Shown: positions 1-5,160, numbered from the stretch's first letter. The stretch: 5,995 bases of DNA from Scatosoma sp045645245 (GCA_045645245.1 JAZRIK010000064.1:1-5995), one strand, 5' to 3'. Made by a program: numbers and translations. Notes: generated by a model from the sequence alone, not told the origin.

Positions 1-1
1 G

Positions 2-721
2 GACAGCGAACATTCGGCGCTTTGGCAGGCGCTTTCCTATCGCACGGACGCCCCTTTTCGACGGCTCATTATCACGCCGTGCGGTGGGCCGTTTTACGGG
101 AAAAGCAGGGAAGAGCTTGCGCTCGTTACCCCCGAAAGCGCATTAAAGCACCCCACTTGGCAAATGGGCGCAAAAATTACGATAGACAGCGCTACTTTGC
201 TCAATAAGGGCTTTGAGGTGATTGAGGCGAAATGGCTGTACGACGCGCCGCTTTCTAAAATTCATACCGTCGTCCATCCCGAAAGTATCATTCATTCGAT
301 GGTAGAGTTTGAGGACATGGCGGTGCTTGCGCAGATGAGCTATCCGACGATGGAATTGCCTATTCAGCTCGCGCTCACGTACCCTAAAAGGTTGCCCTGC
401 AACCTTTCTTCGCTCAATTTTGAAAAGCTGGGCGCAATTCGTTTTTTACCGCTGAATAGAAAAGCTTTTCCCTGCTACGACCTTGCGCTCACGGCGGCGG
501 AAAAAGGCGACAACTATCCTTGTGCGCTCAACGGCGCGGGCGAAGTGGCGGTGCAAGCGTTCTTGCGCGAACAAATTCGCTTTACCGATATTGCGCGCGT
601 AATCGACGATACTTTACAAAAGACCGAGCGCAGAAAAATTTCGGCGTATGAAGACTGCCTTCAAACGGATATCCGCGCCCGTGAAGTTGCTTTACAAGCG
701 GTGCAAAAAATTCAAAAATAA
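2..721 (+). CDS. dxr: 1-deoxy-D-xylulose 5-phosphate reductoisomerase (DXR/IspC), 5'-truncated by the window edge
   Basis: Catalyses NADPH-dependent conversion of DXP to 2-C-methyl-D-erythritol 4-phosphate, the committed step of the MEP isoprenoid pathway, in the cytosol. The frame is open from base 2, so the visible 239 residues are the C-terminal part of a family of about 380-400 residues; the NADPH-binding domain lies upstream. Visible residues begin DSEH (metal ligands Asp1 and Glu3, equivalent to E. coli D150 and E152). They continue with GGPF at 28-31, HPTWQMG at 50-56 (active-site His and the flexible-loop Trp), and IDSATLLNKGFE at 61-72, which holds the phosphate-binding Ser63, Asn68 and Lys69 and the metal ligand Glu72. 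The residue before GGPF is Cys27 where E. coli has Ser186, a phosphate-contacting position. The ATG at 164 is internal, not a start. The stop overlaps the ribosome binding site of rseP, so the two genes are probably co-transcribed. Identification is very secure. Confidence 0.96.
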   Translation, partial: DSEHSALWQALSYRTDAPFRRLIITPCGGPFYGKSREELALVTPESALKHPTWQMGAKITIDSATLLNKGFEVIEAKWLYDAPLSKIHTVVHPESIIHSMVEFEDMAVLAQMSYPTMELPIQLALTYPKRLPCNLSSLNFEKLGAIRFLPLNRKAFPCYDLALTAAEKGDNYPCALNGAGEVAVQAFLREQIRFTDIARVIDDTLQKTERRKISAYEDCLQTDIRAREVALQAVQKIQK

Positions 722-736
722 GAGGTTGCTACATTG
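721..736 (+). promoter_or_regulatory. Ribosome binding site and TTG start of rseP
   Basis: AGAGG at 721-725 lies 8 bases before a TTG at 734. It begins on the last base of the dxr stop codon, an arrangement typical of translational coupling. The next in-frame ATG, at 773, has no purine-rich motif in front of it. Starting there would also remove 13 residues ahead of the first membrane helix. The TTG start is therefore preferred. Confidence 0.6.
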
Positions 737-1972
737 ACGGCTATCCAAAATTTATTATCATTTGCAAATATTATGAAAAGCGTCGGCGGGGTAGTACTCG
801 CCGTCACTATTTTACTTGTGATGATTACCGTGCACGAGTTCGGCCACTATTTAGCGGGCAAACGCTTGGGCTTTAAGATTAACGAGTTCGCCATCGGTTT
901 CGGGCCCGCCATTTTCAAAAAACGCAGCAAAAAAACGGGCGAATTATTTTCCCTGCGCACCATTCCCCTGGGCGGTTATTGCGCGTTCGACGGCGAAGAC
1001 GAATTTTCCGACGAAACGCAGGAAAATGCAGAAAAAGTAAACGACCCTATCTTTGAAGATTTTGAAAACGATAGGGGCAGGTATGCGACGAATACGCCCA
1101 TAAGCGATAAAACGGAGGACGAATACCCCGAGCCCAAGGGCGCGCGGTTTAACGATCAACCGCCTTGGAAACGCATTATCGTGCTGATTGCAGGCGCAAC
1201 GATGAACTATCTTTTGGCGCTTTTATTGCTGATAGGTATGTTCGCATTCATCGGCAGACCGCTCTATCAAGTGACGGTGGAAAAACCAGATACGGAGCAA
1301 ACGACGAGTATCGTCCAAACGGCAACGGAAAGCGAGCTGGGCTTGCAAACGGGAGATATCATTTTGCAAATCAACGGCAAGGATATGTATCTCGTCACCG
1401 ACTATATCGACGCGCTCAACGGCGAAGACAAGGGTGCGGAAATCCCCGTTTTGGTGCTGCGCGACGGGCAAGAAGTTTCTTGTATTATGACGCTCGCGCA
1501 AGACGCGCACTTTGCAAATACCGCGGACACGCGCACGCTTTTGCAAGCGATGAATATTTACGGCCTGCGAATGACTACGCAAAAGCAGGGCTTTTTCCAA
1601 ACGCTGGGCGGCGCGTTCGTGTACTCGTTCAAAATCGGGGGAATGGTTTTGCGCTCGCTTGGTGAATTGCTCACGGGCAAAATCGGTTTAGAGAGTATGG
1701 GCGGTCCGATTACAACAATTAAGGTGACTTCGGAAGCGGCTTCGGCAAGCGTGTTCTCGTTTTTGAATATCGCCGCGCTCATCGGGGTAAACTTGGCGGT
1801 GTTCAACCTGCTTCCCGTGCCTGCGCTGGACGGCTGTAAGGTCATTTTTTGCATCATCGAGTGGATTAGAAAAAAGCCCGTCAACCGCAAGGTGGAAGCA
1901 ATCATTCACACGGCGGGGATACTATTTTTGTTCGCGTTTGCAATTTTGGTGGATATTTTACAATTTTTATAA
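734..1972 (+). CDS. rseP: RseP/RasP-type site-2 intramembrane zinc metalloprotease with an acidic in-frame insert
   Basis: A membrane-embedded M50 protease that cleaves transmembrane segments, for example of anti-sigma factors and leftover signal peptides. It is 412 residues, a usual size for the family. The first helix (about 17-36) runs into the zinc motif HEFGH at 34-38. Next come the FGP and PLGGY elements (about 57-82), then AGATMNYLLALLLL opening the second helix (153-166). A PDZ domain covers about 195-255 (GLQTGDIILQING). The SMGGPI motif is at 321-326, and the third zinc ligand is Asp366 in NLLPVPALDG (358-367), followed by a final helix (about 391-411). Between GEDEFSDE and GARFNDQPPWKR lies an extra stretch rich in Asp and Glu (about 95-135). 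Homologues I recall have only a few residues there. It contains a 30-bp sequence also found in the spacer before rimM. The second Gly of the common LDGG is Cys368. The gene follows dxr by 12 bases and is closed by a strong terminator, so ispG, a frequent neighbour, is not next. Confidence 0.93.
   Translation: MTAIQNLLSFANIMKSVGGVVLAVTILLVMITVHEFGHYLAGKRLGFKINEFAIGFGPAIFKKRSKKTGELFSLRTIPLGGYCAFDGEDEFSDETQENAEKVNDPIFEDFENDRGRYATNTPISDKTEDEYPEPKGARFNDQPPWKRIIVLIAGATMNYLLALLLLIGMFAFIGRPLYQVTVEKPDTEQTTSIVQTATESELGLQTGDIILQINGKDMYLVTDYIDALNGEDKGAEIPVLVLRDGQEVSCIMTLAQDAHFANTADTRTLLQAMNIYGLRMTTQKQGFFQTLGGAFVYSFKIGGMVLRSLGELLTGKIGLESMGGPITTIKVTSEAASASVFSFLNIAALIGVNLAVFNLLPVPALDGCKVIFCIIEWIRKKPVNRKVEAIIHTAGILFLFAFAILVDILQFL
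1016..1138 (+). other. Probable repeat-derived in-frame insertion inside rseP (residues about 95-135)
   Basis: This stretch encodes about 41 strongly hydrophilic residues between the conserved PLGGY/GEDE region and the FNDQPPWKR segment that precedes the second helix. In homologues I recall, these two blocks are nearly adjacent. Inside it are a dyad, CCCTATC (1045-1051) facing GATAGGG (1070-1076), and a 30-bp sequence (1065-1094) that recurs in non-coding DNA at 4588-4617. The length is a multiple of three and keeps the frame. By family topology the segment should lie on the cytoplasmic side. The exact edges are estimated from remembered homologues and were not computed by alignment. Confidence 0.6.
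1065..1094 (+). repeat. Dispersed repeat, copy 1 (coding, within rseP)
   Basis: Thirty bases running from AAAACGATAGGGG to GCGACGAATA match 4588-4617 in the same orientation at 29 of 30 positions. The only difference is C at 1089 against T at 4612. Flanking bases do not match on either side. In rseP the copy is read as NDRGRYATN (residues 112-120). A match this long in a 6-kb window is far beyond chance. Confidence 0.9.
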
Positions 1973-1979
1973 AAATTTT

Positions 1980-2020
1980 ACACCTGTCAAGTAAAAATGC
2001 TTGACAGGTGTTTATTTTTT
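1980..2020 (+). terminator. Intrinsic terminator of the dxr-rseP unit
   Basis: A perfect 12-bp stem, ACACCTGTCAAG (1980-1991) with CTTGACAGGTGT (2000-2011), has an 8-base loop and is followed by TTATTTTTT (2012-2020). It begins 7 bases after the rseP stop. Its 3' arm contains the -35 box of the next promoter. Confidence 0.92.
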
Positions 2021-2029
2021 GCGTATAAT
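2001..2029 (+). promoter_or_regulatory. Consensus SigA/sigma-70 promoter for ylxM-ffh-rpsP-khpA
   Basis: TTGACA (2001-2006) and TATAAT (2024-2029) both match the consensus exactly and are separated by the optimal 17 bases. The T-rich spacer is the U-tract of the preceding terminator. Transcription should begin near 2035-2037, giving a leader of only about 22-24 bases before the ylxM start. Strong constitutive expression fits the SRP and ribosomal genes downstream. Confidence 0.9.
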
Positions 2030-2058
2030 GAGATAGGTAAACGCAAGGAGGGGGCTGT

Positions 2059-2325
2059 ATGATAGACGATCTTAAGTTTTTACAGCTGTGGGACTTGTAT
2101 TCCCCCCTGCTCACGCCCACACAAAGGGAAATTACCGATTTATATTTTAATTACGATTTATCGCTTGGCGAAATTGCGGAGCAAAAAAACGTATCTCGTC
2201 AGAGCGTGTCCGATTGCCTGCAAAAATGCAGAAAACAGCTGGAAAAATACGAAGAAAAGTTAGGTTTCGCGCGCACGATGCAAGAAATGCAAGCGCAAAT
2301 CGACGCCCTGACGGCGCAAAAGTAA
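2059..2325 (+). CDS. ylxM: YlxM/p13-family helix-turn-helix protein linked to the signal recognition particle
   Basis: A small cytosolic protein of 88 residues, the usual length for the YlxM (UPF0122) family. Family members are encoded next to ffh or ftsY and are thought to modulate the SRP pathway; in streptococci the homologue has been reported to interact with SRP components. The sequence resembles sigma-70 region 4: LTPTQREITDLYFNYDLSLGEIAE (about 18-41), then the recognition helix VSRQSVSDCLQK (about 45-56), then a charged, probably coiled tail (57-88). The start has an excellent AAGGAGG site (2045-2051) 7 bases upstream. It is the first gene after the consensus promoter and is followed by ffh after 14 bases. 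Some organisms have ftsY upstream; here it is replaced by dxr-rseP. DNA binding is not established for the family. Confidence 0.9.
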   Translation: MIDDLKFLQLWDLYSPLLTPTQREITDLYFNYDLSLGEIAEQKNVSRQSVSDCLQKCRKQLEKYEEKLGFARTMQEMQAQIDALTAQK

Positions 2326-2339
2326 GATAAGGAGCAAAG

Positions 2340-3659
2340 ATGGCTTTATTTGGCGGATTATCCGAACGGTTAAATCATATATTTTCCAAATTGACCAAGC
2401 GCGGTAAACTCACCGAGCTGGAAATCCGCACGGCTATGCGCGAAGTGCGCGTGGCGCTTTTAGAAGCGGACGTCAACTTAAAGGTAGCCAAGCAGTTCAT
2501 TGCGGAAGTATCCGAAAAAGCGGTTGGGCAAGAAATTTTATCGTCGCTCAATCCCGCGCAGCAGGTTATCAAAATTGTAAACGAAGAACTCATCAACCTG
2601 ATGGGCGCACGCAACGCAAAAATCGAAGTTTCTCCCAAGCTTCCCACCGTAATTATGATGTGCGGTTTGCAGGGCGCAGGGAAAACGACGCTTTGCGGAA
2701 AGCTTGCCGTGCAGCTGAAAAAACAAGGCAAAAACCCCTTGCTTGTGGCGGGCGATATTTACCGCCCCGCAGCAATTACGCAGCTCCAAGTCGTAGGCAA
2801 AAACGCGCAGGTAGAAGTGTTTGAAAAGGGTACGCAAAATCCTGTAAAAACAGCGAAACAAGCGATCGAATACGCGCGTTCCAAGGGCTACGATACGGTG
2901 GTACTGGATACCGCAGGCCGCTTGCAAATCGACGATACGCTGATGCAAGAGCTGGAAAATATCAAAAAAGAAGTGGAAGTGACGGAAACGCTTTTGGTGG
3001 TCGATGCAATGACCGGTCAAGAAGCGGTGAACGTAGCGGAAACGTTCAACAGCCGTTTGGAAATTACGGGCGTAGTGCTCACCAAATTAGACGGCGACAC
3101 GCGCGGCGGCGCTTGCCTTTCGATCAAAGCGGTCACGGGTAAACCGATTAAATTTATCGGCGTAGGCGAAAAATTGACCGATTTAGAGCCGTTTTATCCC
3201 GATAGAATGGCGTCAAGAATTTTAGGTATGGGCGACGTGCTGTCACTCATTGAAAAGGCGCAGCAAGCGATCACGGAAGAAGACGCAAAGAAAATGCAGC
3301 AAAAAATGCTCGCAAGCACGTTTACGCTGTCCGACTATTTAGACCAGTTCGCGATGATGAAGAAGATGGGCGGCGCGCAAGCGATGCTTTCAATGCTTCC
3401 GGGCGCAGGCAAGCTGAAAATGAACGAAGGTGACGTGGACGAAAAGCGTATCGAGCGCACGAAAGCGATTATTTTATCGATGACCAAGCAAGAGCGCGAT
3501 TATCCAAACATCATCGACAGCAAACGCAAACGCCGTATCGCGGCGGGCTCGGGAACGAGCGTACAAGAAATCAACCAGCTTTTGAAACAGTTCGAGCAAA
3601 CGAAAATGCTGATGAAACAACTCAAAGGCGGCAAGGGCAAATTCCGTTTACCCTTCTAA
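2340..3659 (+). CDS. ffh: Signal recognition particle GTPase Ffh (SRP54)
   Basis: The protein core of the bacterial SRP, which binds 4.5S/scRNA and signal sequences of nascent membrane and exported proteins and docks with FtsY through paired GTPase domains. It has 439 residues, near the normal length. The helical N domain covers about 1-90 with the ALLEADV-type motif at 39-45. The G domain (about 100-295) shows the P-loop GLQGAGKTT (109-117), the insertion-box motif DIYRPAAITQL (139-149), DTAGRLQ (190-196), TKLDGDTRGG (248-257) and GVGEKLTDLEPFYPDRM (274-290). The Met-rich M domain (about 300-439) carries the RNA-binding segment KRKRRIAAGSGTSVQEIN (394-411), followed by LLKQFEQTKMLMKQL. The ribosome binding site AAGGAG (2329-2334) is 5 bases upstream. 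It is the second gene of the operon, and no defect is apparent. Confidence 0.97.
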   Translation: MALFGGLSERLNHIFSKLTKRGKLTELEIRTAMREVRVALLEADVNLKVAKQFIAEVSEKAVGQEILSSLNPAQQVIKIVNEELINLMGARNAKIEVSPKLPTVIMMCGLQGAGKTTLCGKLAVQLKKQGKNPLLVAGDIYRPAAITQLQVVGKNAQVEVFEKGTQNPVKTAKQAIEYARSKGYDTVVLDTAGRLQIDDTLMQELENIKKEVEVTETLLVVDAMTGQEAVNVAETFNSRLEITGVVLTKLDGDTRGGACLSIKAVTGKPIKFIGVGEKLTDLEPFYPDRMASRILGMGDVLSLIEKAQQAITEEDAKKMQQKMLASTFTLSDYLDQFAMMKKMGGAQAMLSMLPGAGKLKMNEGDVDEKRIERTKAIILSMTKQERDYPNIIDSKRKRRIAAGSGTSVQEINQLLKQFEQTKMLMKQLKGGKGKFRLPF

Positions 3660-3713
3660 CAAACGATAAAAACGGTGCGAGCCGTAAAAATAAAAAATAT
3701 TTTAAGATACTTT

Positions 3714-3728
3714 GGAGGTATTATTATG
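3714..3728 (+). promoter_or_regulatory. Ribosome binding site fixing the rpsP start
   Basis: GGAGG at 3714-3718 sits 7 bases before the ATG at 3726, which gives MVKMRLLRMG, the normal S16 N-terminus. The frame stays open upstream to a GTG at 3675. That extension of 17 residues is not conserved in S16 and has no such site. Confidence 0.88.
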
Positions 3729-4019
3729 GTTAAAATGAGACTTTTGAGAATGGGCGACAAAAAGAACCCTATCTATCGTGTAGTTGTTGTAGATAGCAGA
3801 AAAGCTGCTACCGGCGAATATATCGAATGCGTTGGTCATTACAGACCCACCTGCGATCCCATCGAACTCACGATCGACGTAGAAGCAGCGAAAAACTGGC
3901 TTTCCAAGGGCGTTCAACCCACCGAAACGGTTAAAAACTTGCTTGTAAAAGTAGGCGCTATGGAAAAGAGTGCAAAACTCAGCCCTGCAAAAACGAAAAC
4001 CAAGAAAAAAGCAGACTAA
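3726..4019 (+). CDS. rpsP: 30S ribosomal protein S16
   Basis: A structural protein of the small ribosomal subunit that binds 16S rRNA and stabilises its 5' and central domains during assembly. It has 97 residues, slightly longer than the commonest forms (about 80-90) because of a basic tail ending KTKTKKKAD. The family signature MVKMRLLRMGDKKNPIYR opens the protein, followed by VVVVDSRKAATGEYIECVGHYRP (about 19-41) and the helix-forming VEAAKNWLSKGVQPTETVKNLL (about 53-74). It lies 66 bases after ffh and 45 before khpA, matching the classical ffh-rpsP-khpA-rimM order. Ribosome assembly factor RimM is encoded further down on the same strand. Confidence 0.97.
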   Translation: MVKMRLLRMGDKKNPIYRVVVVDSRKAATGEYIECVGHYRPTCDPIELTIDVEAAKNWLSKGVQPTETVKNLLVKVGAMEKSAKLSPAKTKTKKKAD

Positions 4020-4064
4020 CGCATAGCGCGTTTTTAAGCGGCTTGGTAATTAGGAGTAGCGATT

Positions 4065-4331
4065 ATGTTAAACTTAATCAAATACATCGTTGGTCAATTT
4101 GCCGAAGATAAAGAAAACGTAGAGTATCTTGTCGAAGAAAAAGACCGCGTAATCGAAGTGACGGTGGTGCTTTCCCCTTCGGATATGGGCAAAGTAATCG
4201 GCAAGCAAGGCAAAATCGCCAAAGCAATGCGTACCATCGTACGTTCGGCAACGCCTGCTAACAGCAAAAAATACGTGGTGGAAATCCGCGAACGCGGCGG
4301 CGACGAAGTGAATAGCGACGACGCGGAATAA
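4065..4331 (+). CDS. khpA: KH-domain RNA-binding protein KhpA (YlqC family)
   Basis: A small RNA-binding protein of 88 residues consisting almost entirely of one KH domain. In Gram-positive bacteria KhpA pairs with KhpB (Jag/EloR) and affects cell elongation and division through RNA binding. The KH core is visible as IEVTVVLSPSDMGKVIGKQGKIAKAMRTIV (about 30-59), with the RNA-contacting GKQG loop at 46-49. A beta strand, KKYVVEIRE, follows at about 68-76. The N-terminal part, MLNLIKYIVGQFAEDKENV, is typical of the family. A ribosome binding site, AGGAG (4052-4056), lies 8 bases before the start. The position directly after rpsP is the standard one. A strong terminator follows within 30 bases, so this is probably the last gene of the ylxM-started transcript. 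Confidence 0.94.
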   Translation: MLNLIKYIVGQFAEDKENVEYLVEEKDRVIEVTVVLSPSDMGKVIGKQGKIAKAMRTIVRSATPANSKKYVVEIRERGGDEVNSDDAE

Positions 4332-4356
4332 TTTTGCGGTAGGATAGCAACCAAAT

Positions 4357-4386
4357 AAAAGGTCTTTCCAAGGGAGACCTTTTTTT
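4357..4386 (+). terminator. Intrinsic terminator after khpA
   Basis: AAAAGGTCT (4357-4365) pairs with AGACCTTTT (4375-4383) around a 9-base loop, giving a stem of up to 9 bp. The T-run, part of it in the stem, extends over 4380-4386. It begins 25 bases after the khpA stop. It separates rimM from the preceding operon, although partial read-through cannot be excluded. Confidence 0.88.
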
Positions 4387-4438
4387 GGCTTATACACGTG
4401 CTTTTGATAAGAACGCTTTACTTGGTCATTGCGAACGA

Positions 4439-4498
4439 AGCGCAAGCGAAGTGCGGCAATCCCGTATAAAATATTGCCACAATGCAAGGCTTTGCGCT
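4439..4498. repeat. Imperfect nested inverted repeat (hairpin element)
   Basis: AGCGCAAGC (4439-4447) pairs with GCTTTGCGCT (4489-4498) with one bulged base. Nested inside, GGCAAT (4455-4460) pairs with ATTGCC (4473-4478). Transcribed RNA or single-stranded DNA of about 60 bases could fold into a two-part stem. It overlaps repeat module A. Confidence 0.6.
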
Positions 4499-4561
4499 GT
4501 TATTTTGAGTGAAGAGAAAAATCTCGCAAAGCGTTGCAATTCACGGCGCAAGCCATTTCAC

Positions 4562-4578
4562 GAAACGCAATGCGTTTC
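4562..4578. repeat. Short near-perfect palindrome
   Basis: GAAACGCA (4562-4569) and TGCGTTTC (4571-4578) are exact reverse complements around one central A. As RNA it would fold as a 6-bp stem with a 5-base loop. No T-run follows on either strand, so it is not an intrinsic terminator. It abuts the next dyad, ATTCATC (4580-4586) with GATGAAT (4610-4616). Confidence 0.7.
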
Positions 4579-4587
4579 CATTCATCT

Positions 4588-4617
4588 AAAACGATAGGGG
4601 CAGGTATGCGATGAATA
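4588..4617 (+). repeat. Dispersed repeat, copy 2 (intergenic, before rimM)
   Basis: The same 30-bp sequence as 1065-1094, in the same orientation, with one substitution (T at 4612). Here it is non-coding and mostly forms the loop between ATTCATC (4580-4586) and GATGAAT (4610-4616). It ends 27 bases before the rimM start, and its last bases contribute to the A/T-rich stretch at 4614-4625. Confidence 0.9.
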
Positions 4618-4644
4618 TAAAATATCTGCTTTTAAGGAGCTTTT

Positions 4645-5145
4645 ATGAAACGTTTGGTCATTGCCGAAGTTTTGAAACCGCAAGGGATCAGGGGCGAGTT
4701 AAAAATTAAAACGTTTACCGATTATCCCGAAAACGTAAAAGAATTCAAAACGGTTTACATCGACGATCAGCCGTATAAAATTTTATCCTTCCGCGTCGGC
4801 AACGACGGGGCGGCTTACGTTGGACTTCGCGGCATTCCCGATAGAAACGCAGCCGAACTTTTCAGGGGAAAACTGCTCGAAGGCAACCGCGAAGACGGCC
4901 CGCAGCTGGAAGAAGGTCAATACTATATCGTAGATATCATCGGCTTGACCTGTGAAACGGAAGAAGGCGAAGTGTTGGGCAAAGTTGTGGATATTAAAAA
5001 CTTTTCGTCGGATATTTATACGATAGAAAAAGCAGGAAAAAGAATCCTTTTCCCTGCCGTTCGCGGCGTTATTAAACGCGTCGATTTAGAAAATCAAAAG
5101 GTCGTCGTCGTTAAATCCATTTACGACGAAATCGCCGTCGATTAA
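4645..5145 (+). CDS. rimM: Ribosome maturation factor RimM
   Basis: A 16S rRNA processing and 30S assembly factor that acts on the 3' (head) domain around ribosomal protein S19. It has 166 residues, the usual size. The N-terminal RimM domain shows the family opening LVIAEVLKPQGIRGELKIKTFTDYP (4-28) and continues through GIPDRNAAELFRGKLL (63-78). The C-terminal PRC-barrel-like domain starts near YYIVDIIGL (93-101), continues with GEVLGKVVDI (107-116) and FSSDIYTIEKAGKRILFPAV (120-139), and ends VVVKSIYDEIAVD. AAGGAG (4634-4639) lies 5 bases before the ATG. It is set apart from khpA by a terminator and 313 bases of repeat-rich DNA, unlike the tight spacing usual in this cluster. The trmD and rplS genes that normally follow are absent; a convergent gene is there instead. 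Its promoter is unclear. Confidence 0.95.
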   Translation: MKRLVIAEVLKPQGIRGELKIKTFTDYPENVKEFKTVYIDDQPYKILSFRVGNDGAAYVGLRGIPDRNAAELFRGKLLEGNREDGPQLEEGQYYIVDIIGLTCETEEGEVLGKVVDIKNFSSDIYTIEKAGKRILFPAVRGVIKRVDLENQKVVVVKSIYDEIAVD

Positions 5146-5160
5146 TTTTCCGTTTTTATT
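5124..5160 (+). terminator. Weak candidate terminator for rimM, inside the overlap with the convergent gene
   Basis: CGACG (5124-5128) pairs with CGTCG (5136-5140) around a 7-base loop. A T-rich but interrupted stretch follows (ATTAATTTTCCGTTTTTATTTT from 5141). The stem is only 5 bp and lies within the last rimM codons. It is offered because the convergent arrangement leaves no other place for a terminator. Confidence 0.25.

Larger units (their letters stand above)
4387..4644. repeat. Gene-free spacer made of dispersed-repeat-like modules and inverted repeats
   Basis: No plausible gene is present: the one open frame (4385-4597) has no ribosome binding site and reads through inverted repeats. 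Module A (about 4425-4463, GTCATTGCGAACGAAG...GCGGCAATCCC) resembles the very common genome-dispersed sequence of the type GTCATTGCGAGCGAAGCGAAGCAATC. Module B (about 4499-4532) read on the minus strand, GAGATTTTTCTCTTCACTC, resembles the equally common GAGATTCTTCGCTTCGCTC type. Both resemblances are from memory. Several dyads follow, and the segment ends with the 30-bp sequence shared with rseP. No convincing promoter for rimM was found here: TATAAA at 4616-4621 has no matching -35 box. Confidence 0.75.

Noticed and set aside
1165..1665. Plus-strand alternative frame of 166 codons inside rseP
   Set aside because: It is a shadow of rseP in another frame, Arg-rich and low in hydrophobic structure, while the rseP frame carries the PDZ and membrane motifs.
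944..3020. Several long minus-strand open frames opposite rseP and ffh (for example 1223-1600, 1558-1905, 2538-3020)
   Set aside because: They lie fully inside well-identified conserved genes, have no ribosome binding sites or family features, and reflect codon structure on the opposite strand.
3672..3685. Small ACGG/CCGT hairpin between ffh and rpsP
   Set aside because: A 4-bp stem followed by an A-rich, not T-rich, stretch is too weak for a terminator.
3675..3725. GTG-initiated N-terminal extension of rpsP
   Set aside because: There is no ribosome binding site, and S16 proteins begin at the MVK-type start placed correctly behind GGAGG at 3714-3718.
4018..4035. AACGC/GCGTT stem with a short T-run between rpsP and khpA
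   Set aside because: It has only 5 bp and the T-run partly belongs to the stem. It might cause minor attenuation but is not supportable as a terminator.
4385..4597. Open frame of 70 codons on the plus strand between khpA and rimM
   Set aside because: It starts just inside the tail of a terminator, lacks a ribosome binding site, runs through inverted repeats and has no recognisable protein features.
4425..4617. Possible CRISPR array or insertion sequence in the repeat island
   Set aside because: There is no regularly spaced direct repeat unit, no transposase and no terminal inverted repeat with target duplication; the modules differ from one another.
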